In this document: positions 11,455 to 21,600 of the stretch, piece after piece
Layout of the letters: every line of letters begins with the position of its first letter
Position numbering within the stretch: the stretch's first letter is position 1
Source of the DNA: Gymnopilus junonius
Lineage: Eukaryota > Basidiomycota > Agaricomycetes > Agaricales > Galerinaceae
Assembly (NCBI GenBank): GCA_015501075.1
Contig: JADNYJ010000348.1
Span: 1 to 33,615, forward strand
DNA length: 33,615 nucleotides
Direction: 5' to 3'
Position numbers and translations under genes: made by a program
The notes under the pieces: model-generated
Told to the model about the DNA's origin: nothing
Seen by the model: only the letters and a program-made list of their open reading frames with translations
The model's database searches: none

Positions 11455-11866
11455 TCTGCAATGCCGTGAAGAAGTTGGGGAAAGTATTCCTTCAATGCTG
11501 ACTGAAGCATCATTTAAATATGAAAAAAGGAGATCAGATTATCTGTGGAAATCTCTGGAAGCTCCACTATCCATATTGCAGTCTTGTGATAAGACGGCAC
11601 AAATTTCAAAATCTCAAAACTCCTGAGTGTATCTACTGCATATAAGTAGATGATAAGCCCGATCTTGCAAATAAAGCACAGCTAGTAGTCTGGTTATATG
11701 GATCCATCCATTTGGTCAAAGCTTACATTCAAGTTGTACAGGAATGTAAAGAGGTCTCTTCATCCTATAATCAAGTACACACTTTACACTATCTAATCAT
11801 TTGTAGGTATCGGCCTCTAGATAAGTGCACAGGCGGTCGGTAGCAATGACGTGCGATCACATCAAA

Positions 11867-11906
11867 ATCCGAAATTGAAGCTGGCAGTGCTCGCCGACAG
11901 TACATG
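11867..11906 (-). repeat. Right terminal inverted repeat (40 bp)
   Basis: Perfect inverted copy of 6323-6362. It lies 413 bp upstream of the integrase start codon, so the integrase promoter is in the right arm (11455-11866), where no other gene is seen. Confidence 0.8.
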
Positions 11907-12203
11907 CGCCAAAAAGAGGAGATAGTACCTGAGGCTGGCCCAAGATCCTAACATCGATCGACCGGGTTATCTTATTCAACGTGAAAAAAACCTTACTTGG
12001 CTGCATGGGATTTTCAAAATCGAATTCAATTAAGGGACCCAAGTCATACATATATACTTTAGGAAAGTCGGCCTCCACCCTTCTCCGCAAAAAATCACCT
12101 TGACGGTCAAGGTCGTTTGACGTTTCTTCTTGCCGCCCCTCGTTTTGCCTTTCTCCCCTCCAGTTAGGTTTGGCATAATCTGCTTGGGCTGAGAGCATCA
12201 TCG

Positions 12204-14941
12204 ATGACTACCTATGTCGTCAGATTCAATGACGCGGTGGGTGAAATTTGATCCTTTCCTTTTTGGTCTCGTATTCGATCGCATTACTCATTTTTCGCTT
12301 GTCGGGATGGATTGTAGGTCGCGAGATCGTTCGTGGGGAGATGGTTTGGGTTAGAAGGCTCTGGTGCGAAGAAGGAGCGTGCTGGGTCTCGTTTCACGGT
12401 ACGTTGGGTTGGACCAAATGGTAGGAAATATTCGTTGATGGTCCCAATAGACGGAAATCCGTGCTGGATTGACAACATGGGTGTGTGCACAAGACTTATT
12501 TATCTTCAGAGACAGAAAAACTTACAAGGGTTCTATCAACAAAGGCTGCTATGGCATACATTGTTCGTACTCCACGTTGTGGTGGTTGAAATAACTCATC
12601 ATGCCCCCTCGTAACAGATCTCCGTCAACGCTGCTATTATCTCGGACTCTGGGGGGACCTGTGAATGTTCAACTGCCGACCTTTGCGTCAACGACGATGT
12701 GTACCTGCTATGCGTGAATGAAGTCCGGCAAGACCTTATCACCTCAACGTCCGCTATCTCGGCTCTATCGAGTTTCCTCATGGGCCTGCTTGCTAATCTT
12801 CCCGTTGGACTGGCACCTGGATTGGGTCTTAATGCCTATGTAAGTTTTCTGTATGCAGCATTTAATATGATGGATATAGGGCTGAAGGATGTTCCTCTGC
12901 ATGCATAGTTTGCGTACTCCGTGGTAGGCTTCCATGGAAGCGGCTTCATCACTTATCGGGAGGCACTCGCTGCCGTGTTCATGGAGGGGTGAGCAAGAGC
13001 TCTTATATCCAAATTTCCCTGCTTGATAAGTGATATGCTAGATGGGTCTTTCTTTTCCTATCTATTATCGGCCTTCGGCAATGGATTGTGCGTATCATGC
13101 CTCAATCGCTTGTCTTAGCTGTTGGAGCTGGAATTGGTCTTTTTATTGCGTGAGTACAGTCTAGGGAATACTTGTTGAGGCCTGAGCTGACTTATTTTCT
13201 CTTCATCTTTAGATTTATTGGCCTTTGTAAGTCTGCACCCGTTAGATGTGTCCTTTCAAACCAGACGTTGATAAACTTCCTCTATGACCAGCACCGAACG
13301 GACTGGGAGTTATCGGAGGAGATACCACTAATTTTGTCGGCCTTGGAGGCTGTATACCTGACAGTAAATCCTAATCTTTTCAACGCTTCTGTCCTTCTCT
13401 GATTATCCTTCTTTTCAAACAGATTTCACACCAGACCTACCAAACTACTGTGCCCACGGCGTCCTACGAAGCCCCACTATGTGGTTGGGTATCTTCACAG
13501 GAGGCATCTTCACCCTCCTCATGATGATGTATCGCATCCGGGGTGCCATTCTTCTCGGTATCCTTCTGACAGCTATCATTTCCTGGCCGCGCCCGACGCC
13601 CGTGACTTACTTCCCGCATACGGCTACTGGTGATGCGCTCTTCGATTTCTTCAAGAAGGTAGTTACGTTCCATAAGCTGCAGCGTATTGGCAATGTTCTT
13701 GATGTGAGTAACGATCGTCTTCTTGCTTTTGACTTTGGGGAATAGTTTTGTTGATCTTTTTTCTTTGCTTTGTAGTATAACTATGGGTATGCCGATATTT
13801 AAATGTGATTACGACCGTGCAACCAGACGTTGACTTTTTCACAGGAGTGGAAAGGTGTGGTATGCCCTCATCACTTTCCTCTACGTCGATATCCTTGGTA
13901 AGTTTCACAGGTTACATTTCTCTGTGTCCTATGCCTAATCTTTGTTCTTGGGACAGATACCACTGGGTAAAACCCTTTATCTCCTCAAATGCCCAACACA
14001 AAATTAACACCCTCTTTAGTACCCTCTATTCTATGGCTAAGTTCGCCGGCCTCCGCGACCCAGTCACATTCGATTTTGAAGGTTCGAGCATTGCTTATTG
14101 CGTCGACGCCTTCTGCATCAGCATGGGTGCACTCATGGGAACCAGCCCCGTCACCGCCTTCATCGAGAGTGCCACTGGTATCTCTGGTACGCTTTTCTCT
14201 TTTTTTTTGTTTCCCAAGGCGCTGCTGAGTACGATATCTGAACTTCGTTGCAGAGGGTGGCAAGACCGGACTGACAGCTATGACTGTCGGAATTATGTTC
14301 TTCATCTCAGTGTTCTTCGCTCCTATCTTTGCTTCTATCCCTTCGTGGGCTACAGGTGGTGCCCTTTATTGTGGGATCTTTAATGATTCGCAAGTGAGTT
14401 TATGCTTTAGCCACTTTTATTCATGCTTTCTGATGGTGGATTATTCCTTACTAGTGTCTTGGAGGTCAACTGGCATTACGTCGGTGATGGCGTTCCAGCA
14501 TTCCTCACGCTTATTATCATTCCTCTGACATACAAGTTCGTTATGTGCATTTTCTTTGGAAATCAATGATCTTATGTGACGGTTTTCACGCAGCATCGCA
14601 TACGGTGTCATCGCTGGCATTCTTTCCTACATTCTCTTGAATGGCATCCCCTCGCAATCAGGAAGGCTTCAGGAGGACGTATCGTTCCCAATGATTATGA
14701 CATGTCGGAAGCATGGGTTATTCCTCCTGGTGGTATTCTTCCTCCTTGGCTGTATGTTTTTTATTACCTGCTCGCCGACAAGTTACTTACTGGTGTACAC
14801 GATAGCAACAAGCTCCTCGGCCGCAAAGGATACGTACCTGAAGATGATAGCGCATCGACCTCAGCACGCAGCAGCAGTGTTGAGCATGACAACGAGAAGG
14901 AGGAAACACCTGTACCAGAGAAAATCGAGCCTGCTGCATAA
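12204..14941 (+). CDS. azgA: AzgA-family purine (hypoxanthine/adenine/guanine) permease, 17 exons, two frame-breaking indels
   Basis: The product would be a plasma-membrane proton symporter for purine bases in the AzgA branch of the NCS2/NAT-like families. Exons: 12204-12236, 12318-12398, 12451-12480, 12545-12562, 12618-12839, 12909-12988, 13042-13149, 13213-13226, 13292-13363, 13423-13703, 13776-13786, 13845-13897, 13957-13966, 14020-14186, 14254-14393, 14455-14535 and 14594-14941; about 582 residues, the usual family size. Diagnostic blocks are VGRWFGLEGSG, MAYIISVNAAIISDSGG, LPVGLAPGLGLNAYFAYSVV, GDTTNFVGLGG and MGTSPVTAFIESATGISEGG, then many hydrophobic segments and IPPGGILPPWL near the end. 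The start at 12204 is chosen because only it splices in frame to VARSFVGRWF. Two single-base indels break the frame: an extra base near 14368-14372 (between ATGGAL and IVGSLMIRN) and a missing base near 14647-14653 (between LLNGIP and LAIRKASGG). Both are at short homopolymers, so sequence error is as likely as recent loss. Exons 4, 8, 11 and 13 are only 10-18 nt. Confidence 0.85.
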
Positions 14942-15547
14942 GTAGCTGCCATTCCTCCACATGCATATTTAACTTGTCCCCTGGGCTTACGATTTTTAAT
15001 ACCACTAGTAGTAAAATTTCTTTCTTTCTGTACCTTTGGTCTTTTGACACTGCTGACTGCGACGTATGTACAACGTCATGATTACGAGTTATTAACAACT
15101 ACATATCTATATATCGACGACGCTGTATGTATACCAACGACTTCGAATAAAACGTACGAATGACCTAAATTTAGACCGGTGGATCTCTGAACGCGAACGC
15201 AAATCCTCTTCTCCGCAAAAAAATTGAACAATGCAATATGATGCGAAGCTTTTCTTCTGCTCTGTCGTACATTTCTCTAGTCTCCCGACCGACCTAGACG
15301 ACGCTGAACGCCATGGACAGACTCTGGAACGGTCAGGGCGTATCACGTGTGGGGATGATGGAGACCTTTACGGAGATATTTAGTAACTGGCATCACGCCA
15401 CATTTAAGTGTGAAAAGAAAAGTGGTGTGTTCTTCTCTTCATTTTCCTCACCCTCCACAGTCACGAACGGGTTTGGGATATTTTAAAAGGCCACTGAGGG
15501 GTTTCGCTTTTGTTCACGACCACCCTCCCTTCTTCCTCCTCTTCACG
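14942..15547. other. Intergenic region upstream of ERG25
   Basis: About 600 bp with no gene, holding the permease 3' end and the ERG25 promoter. A palindromic CACGTG lies near 15344-15349, in TATCACGTGTGG; such E-box-like sites can bind bHLH regulators, but no function is shown here. Confidence 0.5.
15477..15545 (+). promoter_or_regulatory. Probable ERG25 core promoter: TATA-like stretch and pyrimidine tract
   Basis: GATATTTTAAAAGG at 15477-15490 is an AT-rich, TATA-like sequence about 60 bp before the start codon. It is followed by a C/T-rich run (about 15521-15545) directly upstream of ATG, a common arrangement at strong fungal genes. This is inference from composition and position only. 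Confidence 0.3.
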
Positions 15548-16816
15548 ATGGCTTTCAACGGCACCGCCCCCAACGCGCTCACTGAGCTGTACCCTGGCAC
15601 GGATTTCTCTTCTCTCAACTGGTTCGAGCAACAGTGGGTTGCATGGTACATCTGGATTGGAAACCCTGTTATTGCAACGGGTTTAGCCAGCTTCTTATTG
15701 CATGAAGTATGTCGATTATCTGAGTCGTCTTGTCACGGGGGCCGTTTGCACCCCTACGCGACATTGCTATAATGTGGTTCTTATACTTTTCTGCAGATTG
15801 TCTATTTTGGCAGAAGCGTGCCATGGATTATCATCGATGCCACGCCTTACTTCCGTCGGTGGAAACTGCAGCCCAATAAAATCCCTTCAGCAGCGGAACA
15901 GTGGTCGTGCACCAAACAGGTTCTATTCTCACACTTCACGATCGAATTGCCCCTGGTAAGTTGCCTCCTCTTCAGTTGGTCAAGTTTGAGTAACTAACTT
16001 TCGCCTATCAGATCTGGCTTTTCCACCCGACTGCTGAGGCTCTTGGCATGAAAACATATCACGTCCCCTTCCCCTCACTGCAGACAATGGCCCCTCAAGT
16101 CTTCCTCTTCTTCTGTTTCGAGGATTTCTTCCACTTCGTCGGTATGTAACCTCGTCCCTTTACATGAAAGGCTCTTTGATAACCTCTCTCAATGTTTGTT
16201 TTTCTTTCCAGCACACCAAGCCCTCCATACCGGTGTTCTCTACAAGCATATCCACAAGATTCACCACAAATATTCTGCTCCCTTCGGTTTGGCCGCCGAA
16301 TACGCCCACCCAGCCGAAGTATTCATCCTCGGAGCTGGCACCATCCTCGGCCCTCTCATCTACTGCTTCTTTACGCAAAACCTCCACATCGTCACCGTCT
16401 ACATCTGGATCGTACTGAGACTCTTCCAGGCTATCGATTCGCACAGTGGATATGGTGTGTTTGATTTCACACTTTCACTTCACTGAATATATCTCACTTA
16501 TACTTTTCATATAGATTTCCCATGGTCGCTACACAACATTGTCCCTTTCTGGTCCGGCGCCGAGCACCACGATTTCCACCACATGGCCTTCACCAACAAC
16601 TTCTCTACCTCCTTCCGCTGGTGGGATAGGATCTTTGGCACAGACGACAAGTACCGTGCTTACCGTGCTAAAGTCAAGGCCATGAAGAGCATCTCCAAGG
16701 GTGAGCGCGAGGCATTAGAGAAGAAGTTAATGGCGGAGGTCGAGGCGGAAGGTATCAAAGCAGAAGCTGAGGCTGAGGCTCGTGGTGTCATTGGTGGAAA
16801 GAAGAAGACGCAATAG
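15548..16816 (+). CDS. ERG25: C-4 methylsterol oxidase (ergosterol biosynthesis)
   Basis: ERG25 is the di-iron, ER-membrane C-4 sterol methyl oxidase that starts removal of the two C-4 methyl groups in the ergosterol pathway. Five exons, 15548-15706, 15797-15955, 16012-16141, 16212-16454 and 16515-16816, sum to 993 nt, or 330 residues, all in phase and without defects. The fatty-acid-hydroxylase histidine boxes are present: HFVAHQALH, HKIHHKY and HHDFHHM. The preceding GAEHHDF and the following [14 protein letters not shown] are typical of the family. Conserved parts such as [11 protein letters not shown] and [12 protein letters not shown] support the call, and several hydrophobic segments fit a polytopic membrane protein. 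The C-terminus is a charged, probably helical tail rich in K, E and A ending GGKKKTQ; such lysine-rich ends can act as ER-retention signals. The ATG at 15548 has a good context (ACGATGG). It lies 607 bp downstream of the permease on the same strand. Confidence 0.95.
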
Positions 16817-17489
16817 TTGGAGATGGGAGAGTGTTATATATTTAGGATTATGCATATTCTTAACGGTTCTGCATGCATGGAACACTATACCAAGTACTTG
16901 AACACCTCGCTCCTAATCATAATTCGCTGATCATCCTGATTTTGCATAGTGAGCCTCACATCAACCGTATATTCATTCACTAGCTATAGGAATTTAGGTC
17001 TGTTAGTATTCGTAGGTCCCTCACATGGCTGGTCGTTGAGGCTGCACATCATTCTAACATTATTACGTTTAATACACAATGAACACCTGCAATTGTGCTT
17101 CGAAAATTTCGACTGCAGTTCACGCAGTTGTTAACTTGTTGTATCAGCATAAGCTGGAGGGGAACCGGCAGATGAACGAACGTCCATTTGCCAGGGGTCG
17201 TTGGTCGATCTGAATCCTGAGCCATTCTTCCTTTGTTCGTTCTTGGAGAGCGGGTCTTGCTCATACTCGTATAGACCGACGGTATTTTCATCCAACATTT
17301 GCCAAATCTACTTATGGTATCATTTCGGTGCACATAATTTCTGAGGAAGCTAGCAACATCTTATTTGCCATGTTAGATCCAGCCTGCGCAAGCATAATAA
17401 CTGCCAGTGAATGAAATAAGGTCAAGAGCAAATACCAACATCGTCGAGTCACATTGTACATTCCACGTGTCCAGAGGAATGACATGATA
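16817..17489. other. Intergenic, no gene seen
   Basis: Downstream of ERG25. It contains only short overlapping ORFs in both strands that resemble no family; it may include the 3' end of the decayed gene at 17490. Confidence 0.45.
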
Positions 17490-19290
17490 CTATGGCCATC
17501 CCTTAGAATGTGAAACGAGTGAGTCAATCTGGTAAAAGTATATGTTAGATATGATTGCTAGACGTTGGTAGGTAGAACGTACTGCCAAAGGAATCTTTAA
17601 GCAGTAGACGTCTCCGCGATGTTTGTGCAGTTGATCGTTCTGCCTCCAACCTGCCGGGAAGTTCTGCTCGCCCATGTCCCTGTCTGCTGGAACAACCAGA
17701 ATGTAGCGTACTTGCACCGTATACTGACCAGGATACTCTTCCTGAAGTTGGAGTTTCCAGTGCTTGATGATCGTTCTGATTTTCTGATAACCCAGTGGCG
17801 AACCTCCATCCGACTTGGCGATCGTTACTTGCAAGATCCAGAGCACAGCTAGCTTTTTCGATTCCTGGACTTCGACTGTGATGGCATCCATCAATGGAAA
17901 ATTATTCCCACTCGGTAAGTAATACACGTTTTTGACCAGCTTTTGGTCAGGCCCGGCGAGATCATAGTATCTGACGGCTTCCCGCTTGCCATCGCTAAAA
18001 AGACTAGGAGCATATTCAGGAGGATCGCAGAGGGTGAACCGCGGTGCATTGCCGCCGTCGGAATTCATCTTGATGAGATGCCAAAAACCTATCGCAGGAA
18101 ACTGTCCATCACATATATGACGTGTGCCAATGGTTCAAAGAATCTTCCTGCCATTTTGCCTCCATCGGGGACGTTTGTAGGAAGCCAATCGCCTTGGTGA
18201 TGACGATTTTTTGTGCTCATCCAATTGCTTAATGACGGTCTTTGCGATCCATTCAGATTTGAAGCCCCATTTCCACCCAACGCTCGTGGCGAGCTGCTCT
18301 TCAAGCGCTGCATTCTTAATAACAACGGGTCGGGGTAGACGCCAATGACTCTGCTGCGAGTTAGTTCGTCAACATTTAACACGCTAACATGACGCGCCAA
18401 TGAATTTATGATGGCCGTCAATTCTTCGTATGTGTCCGACAAGCATAGTTAGACCTTCGATGGTATGCTGGTACTCGAACATGCCTTCGAATACATGCGA
18501 GCGCGAATCCTAGCTGAGCGGTTATTACGTCCAGGAGATGTTCGAGTGCACCCTCCCAAGAACTTATCACGCCATCTTCTCTAGCTTCTTCGATAATGGC
18601 AGGGATGCCTGGATGTCCATAAAGTGGATGCGGAATCCTTGGTTCATCGAAAGTCGCTTGAGAGCACGTATGAAAGAACTAAACTTCTTCTGATGTTTCA
18701 AACTGTATCCTATACATTTAGACATCGAAAGATGTATTGTAAGATTTATTGCACTTACGCTGTTCGAAGCTCCTCTCGGCTCCACGGCGCCAATCCTGCT
18801 ACCAGAGGAAATTTTGTTTCTTCCATATACGATATCGAACTGGATTGGGCGAAGCTGTCTGGACCGGGAAGCAGGGCTATATGTAAGAAGTGCGTCCGGC
18901 ATCTTTAGCGCTTGAACATCAAATAACGACCAGATAAACATCCCTTTCTCTGAGCGCAGGAAGTATTGTTCCTCGTGGCAACTCCTTGGTGAGGTCCTGA
19001 ATACTCCGGTAATAGACCTTCTCTTCGAAGAAAAAAAACAGAAGAACGCCATCCGAGGAGAAGAGCACCGGTTGTTTCTGTTGCAGGGGCGGGCAAAAGA
19101 TAGAATTGAAGGTCTTGCCTTTAAACGAGGATGAAAGTTAGCGATGATTCATGCAAGAGCGACGCACCAGTGCCGGGTTGGCCGTTATTAACACTCCGCT
19201 GGTGACGTCGTTCCATGTTGGCCTACACAAAATGCGGGTAAATAGTTCCAAGTAGCATTTGCGTACCAAAATTGCGTTCACGAGCAGCTG
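17490..19290 (-). pseudogene. Decayed Crinkler/RHS-type P-loop protein gene
   Basis: The minus strand carries, in order, pieces that resemble the Crinkler/RHS-type proteins common in Agaricomycetes. A degenerate Walker A (GQPGTG then KT) occurs near 19190-19110, split by an intron of about 50 bp. LFSSDG and a FPVQTASPNPVRY motif follow (about 19090-18850), then GWKWGFKSEWIAKTVIKQLD (about 18290-18230), GGKMAGRFFEPLAH (about 18160-18120) and a long open part at 18068-17490. That last part has VKNVYYLP, a predicted beta-rich segment, LQVTIAKSDGGS and HRGDVYCLKIPL. These blocks lie in different frames separated by stops, with no plausible introns at several junctions, so at least four breaks exist. 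The N-terminal secretion or recruitment region was not recognised. Function cannot be asserted; members of this group are proposed to be ATPase/nuclease-like effectors or conflict proteins. The family call rests on motif order, not on a search. Confidence 0.5.
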
Positions 19291-19738
19291 AGTTCCTGTT
19301 CTGGCAGGGAATCGACAGACATGGCTTCACCCTCTAGCAGCGTTGCACAAGCCTCCTTGTCCGCTCCGTACCAACGTTGTCTGAACAACTGCCATGCGTA
19401 GCCGGCCTCGCCCCACGCCGCTCTCGCTTCGTCCTTACCACTCCCAGTTCTGAGGATCTACAGATTTTTACTGTCTCAGCGGCAATGAATAGCAGTGCGA
19501 TTGTACTTGCGAGCGTTTTCCGCGTATACGTTCCCTACCTAGGGGGATCCGGCGTTTCGAAAACTCTGGGGGCGTGCAAAGATTGCAGGATGTGAGGTGG
19601 CACATCTTCGGCGGTCATCGTGGTACGCTGTCAAGGAGTCCGTGGGCACCCCCTTTTACAAATTAGAAATTAGATGGGTACTGATCTATTCTTATCTTAT
19701 GGGTATGTGTCTAAGGGCGTGGCATCACAATAATTTAT

Positions 19739-21600
19739 TCAATTGAATGATATAGTTTTGTGCTGGTTCAGCTCTCCTGGCAGAATCTGACGACCGTCGA
19801 TTCCAACCCGCCAGGACTCAGGACCGCACACTCCACTTCCGCATCGACCAAGGTCAATCTGCATTCGGATCGTCCAGAAAGTCAAATGCATTCCCTCCTG
19901 CATAAGGCTCAACACAACTTTGGCATCTCCCCTGTCGAACTTGATCTTCTTGGTCGTGGTGACGATGACAGAACGCAGTTGGACTCTTCTAAGTGGCATT
20001 AACATCTCAGATCTAATTCAGGCGACAGCCTTTTGCCCTGTGGGCTTTCCGAGAGTACGTCAGAAGCAGAAGAGGTGTCGCCGAAAACGATGGCATCGAT
20101 GGCTGAATCGTCAATCTGGGCAGAAGGTCCCGGCAGCTCACTTGTTGTCTGCACGTCTTCCAGATCTGAAATTCCCAAACGCCATCGACTGACAAGAAAC
20201 TCCACGAAATCGTGGGATGTGAACCCTGTTGCGCCTTGATATTCCAAATTTTCAAGCAAAGGAACTAGACATATCTCTTGTCGAGAAAGTCCGGGCTGGT
20301 TATCCCCTGGCCATCGAATTCACGTGGAGGCGTTCCAGCGGCCAATTTACTGGGATTCAACAGATTTAATAATGTCTGCGTCACCTTTCCGCCTGACTCT
20401 GTTGTAGGATTGATCAGCATGAGAACCTTCAACATAGGTACCTCCCTGAGAAGCTTATCAACTTATCCTCAGATGGCATGTCGCCAACAAGGTGGACCCT
20501 CTGCAGCTTACACCCGGAACGTTGAATCAGCGGGATGATAGGCTGCAGAAGCGAACCCTCATCCGAGAGTGAAAGCACTAATTCTTTAAGACTAGGAAGC
20601 GTCATAGCTTCCAATAACGCGTCAAGGTTGCGCGAATCTTCCAGGAGGAGCTCGAGCGATTCTAGAATATCGTGCCGCACGGGAAGGGCGAAGAATGGTT
20701 GCGCGCGCCATACACCTGTTCGAACTGGCATGTTCGGAGGTCCGTACACAGATGAAGAGCATCTAAACAATCTTGTAGCCCGAAATACTCCTCATGGAGG
20801 CACTGCAGCTGCGACCGTGGTAGAACGACGTTGGCAATTGAATAACCTACGAGCCTGACCTCTCAGCTGGGGCGCCAGGGAAAATGCACTGACGCGAGCT
20901 ATAGATGGACTGCCTCAGCTATGCGTAGTGTCGCTTTCGTAAGCATTGGCAATTTGTGCTTTATGCGCGAAAGGGTATGGTTCCATGAGCTGGGTAAGAA
21001 AAAATCGATGGTATGCCATTGATGCGAGTGGGCTGCGAGAACTTCGATAACGGAGCGCGGCGTAACATCGATTCCCCAGTCGTCGTCGTCTTCTTCTTGC
21101 TCGCTATTGTCATCTTCCACAATCCTGATTGAAAGTGGTCGCAAGGCAGAACGTATTAGCCATGATCGAAGGAGGGACGCCTGTTCCTCTGCATGTCGAT
21201 TGTTTATCGCAGTATGAGAGTGCTCCAAAGCCGTGAGGCACCTTGGGATACATGTCTCCATTTACTGCATATTGAACCCAAGAAAATTGGGGTCACGGCA
21301 CCCATTCCTACACTGAGGCCTAGGTTTTCCCCTCCGATTCTGTAGTTGATGTCGTCATCGAACTCGCTGTAGATTGGAAGATGTATATATAAACGCCAGG
21401 AGTTCGGTAGGTAGATTAACGGCAGGGGAAAAGGAGTTGCGTCTTCTTTTCAAAAAAGCGCGCTGTAGGACAAGTTTGACGATGCCATCCTCCGTACGCA
21501 TGATTTCCTTGTCTATGTAAGCCAATTGTTCACCCTTGGTGGCACTTCCTGGACCGAAAAGGTACGTATTGATGTTAGGTTCCGTGTTGCGTCGCGTCAT
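19739..21600 (-). pseudogene. Broken F-box/LRR protein gene
   Basis: F-box proteins recruit targets to SCF ubiquitin ligases. The probable start is the ATG at 21600 (MTRRNTEPNINTYLF). It leads into AYIDKEIMRTEDGIVKLVL and PAVNLPTELLAFIY, the coiled segment and F-box-like motif usual for this basidiomycete family, and then TPIFLGSICSKWRHVS. LRR-like parts follow: RSWLIRSALRPLSIRIVED, AHSHQWHTIDFFLPSSW, REVRLVGYSIANVVLPRSQL, LESLELLLEDSRNLDALL, LPSLKELVLSLSD and LENLEYQGATGF. A C-terminal block with VVLSLMQEGMHL ends near 19739. The frame changes near 21370, 21230, 20900, 20850 and 20710 without usable splice sites, so the gene is probably a pseudogene. An acidic run (EDDNSEQEEDDDDWG) is unusual but inside the LRR region. 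Confidence 0.6.

Larger units (their letters stand above)
6324..11905. mobile_element. Putative integrase-type transposon with 40-bp terminal inverted repeats and an alpha-kinase gene
   Basis: The same 40 bases occur at 6323-6362 and, inverted, at 11867-11906; both copies read CATGTACTGTCGGCGAGCAC from the outside inwards and continue identically for 20 more bases. Identity stops abruptly outside the repeats and degrades gradually inside. Between them lie two convergent genes: an alpha-kinase (+) and an intact integrase-core protein (-). If the element ends are taken as ATGTACTG and CAGTACAT, the flanking five bases are GTGCC on the left and GCGCC on the right, a possible target duplication with one mismatch. 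Size is about 5.58 kb. Seen directly: repeats, orientation and genes. Inferred: that this is one transposable unit mobilised by the integrase. Chance flanking by two copies of a smaller repeat remains possible. Confidence 0.55.

Noticed and set aside
11857..12201. Minus-strand ORF of 114 codons crossing the right terminal repeat.
   Set aside because: It runs through the repeat and shows no family motif; the left repeat is also read by an unrelated ORF ending in the same residues, so the shared peptide only reflects the repeat.
12204..16816. Permease and ERG25 as a functional cluster.
   Set aside because: They are adjacent and co-oriented, but purine uptake and sterol demethylation are unrelated, and the 607-bp gap has its own promoter-like features.
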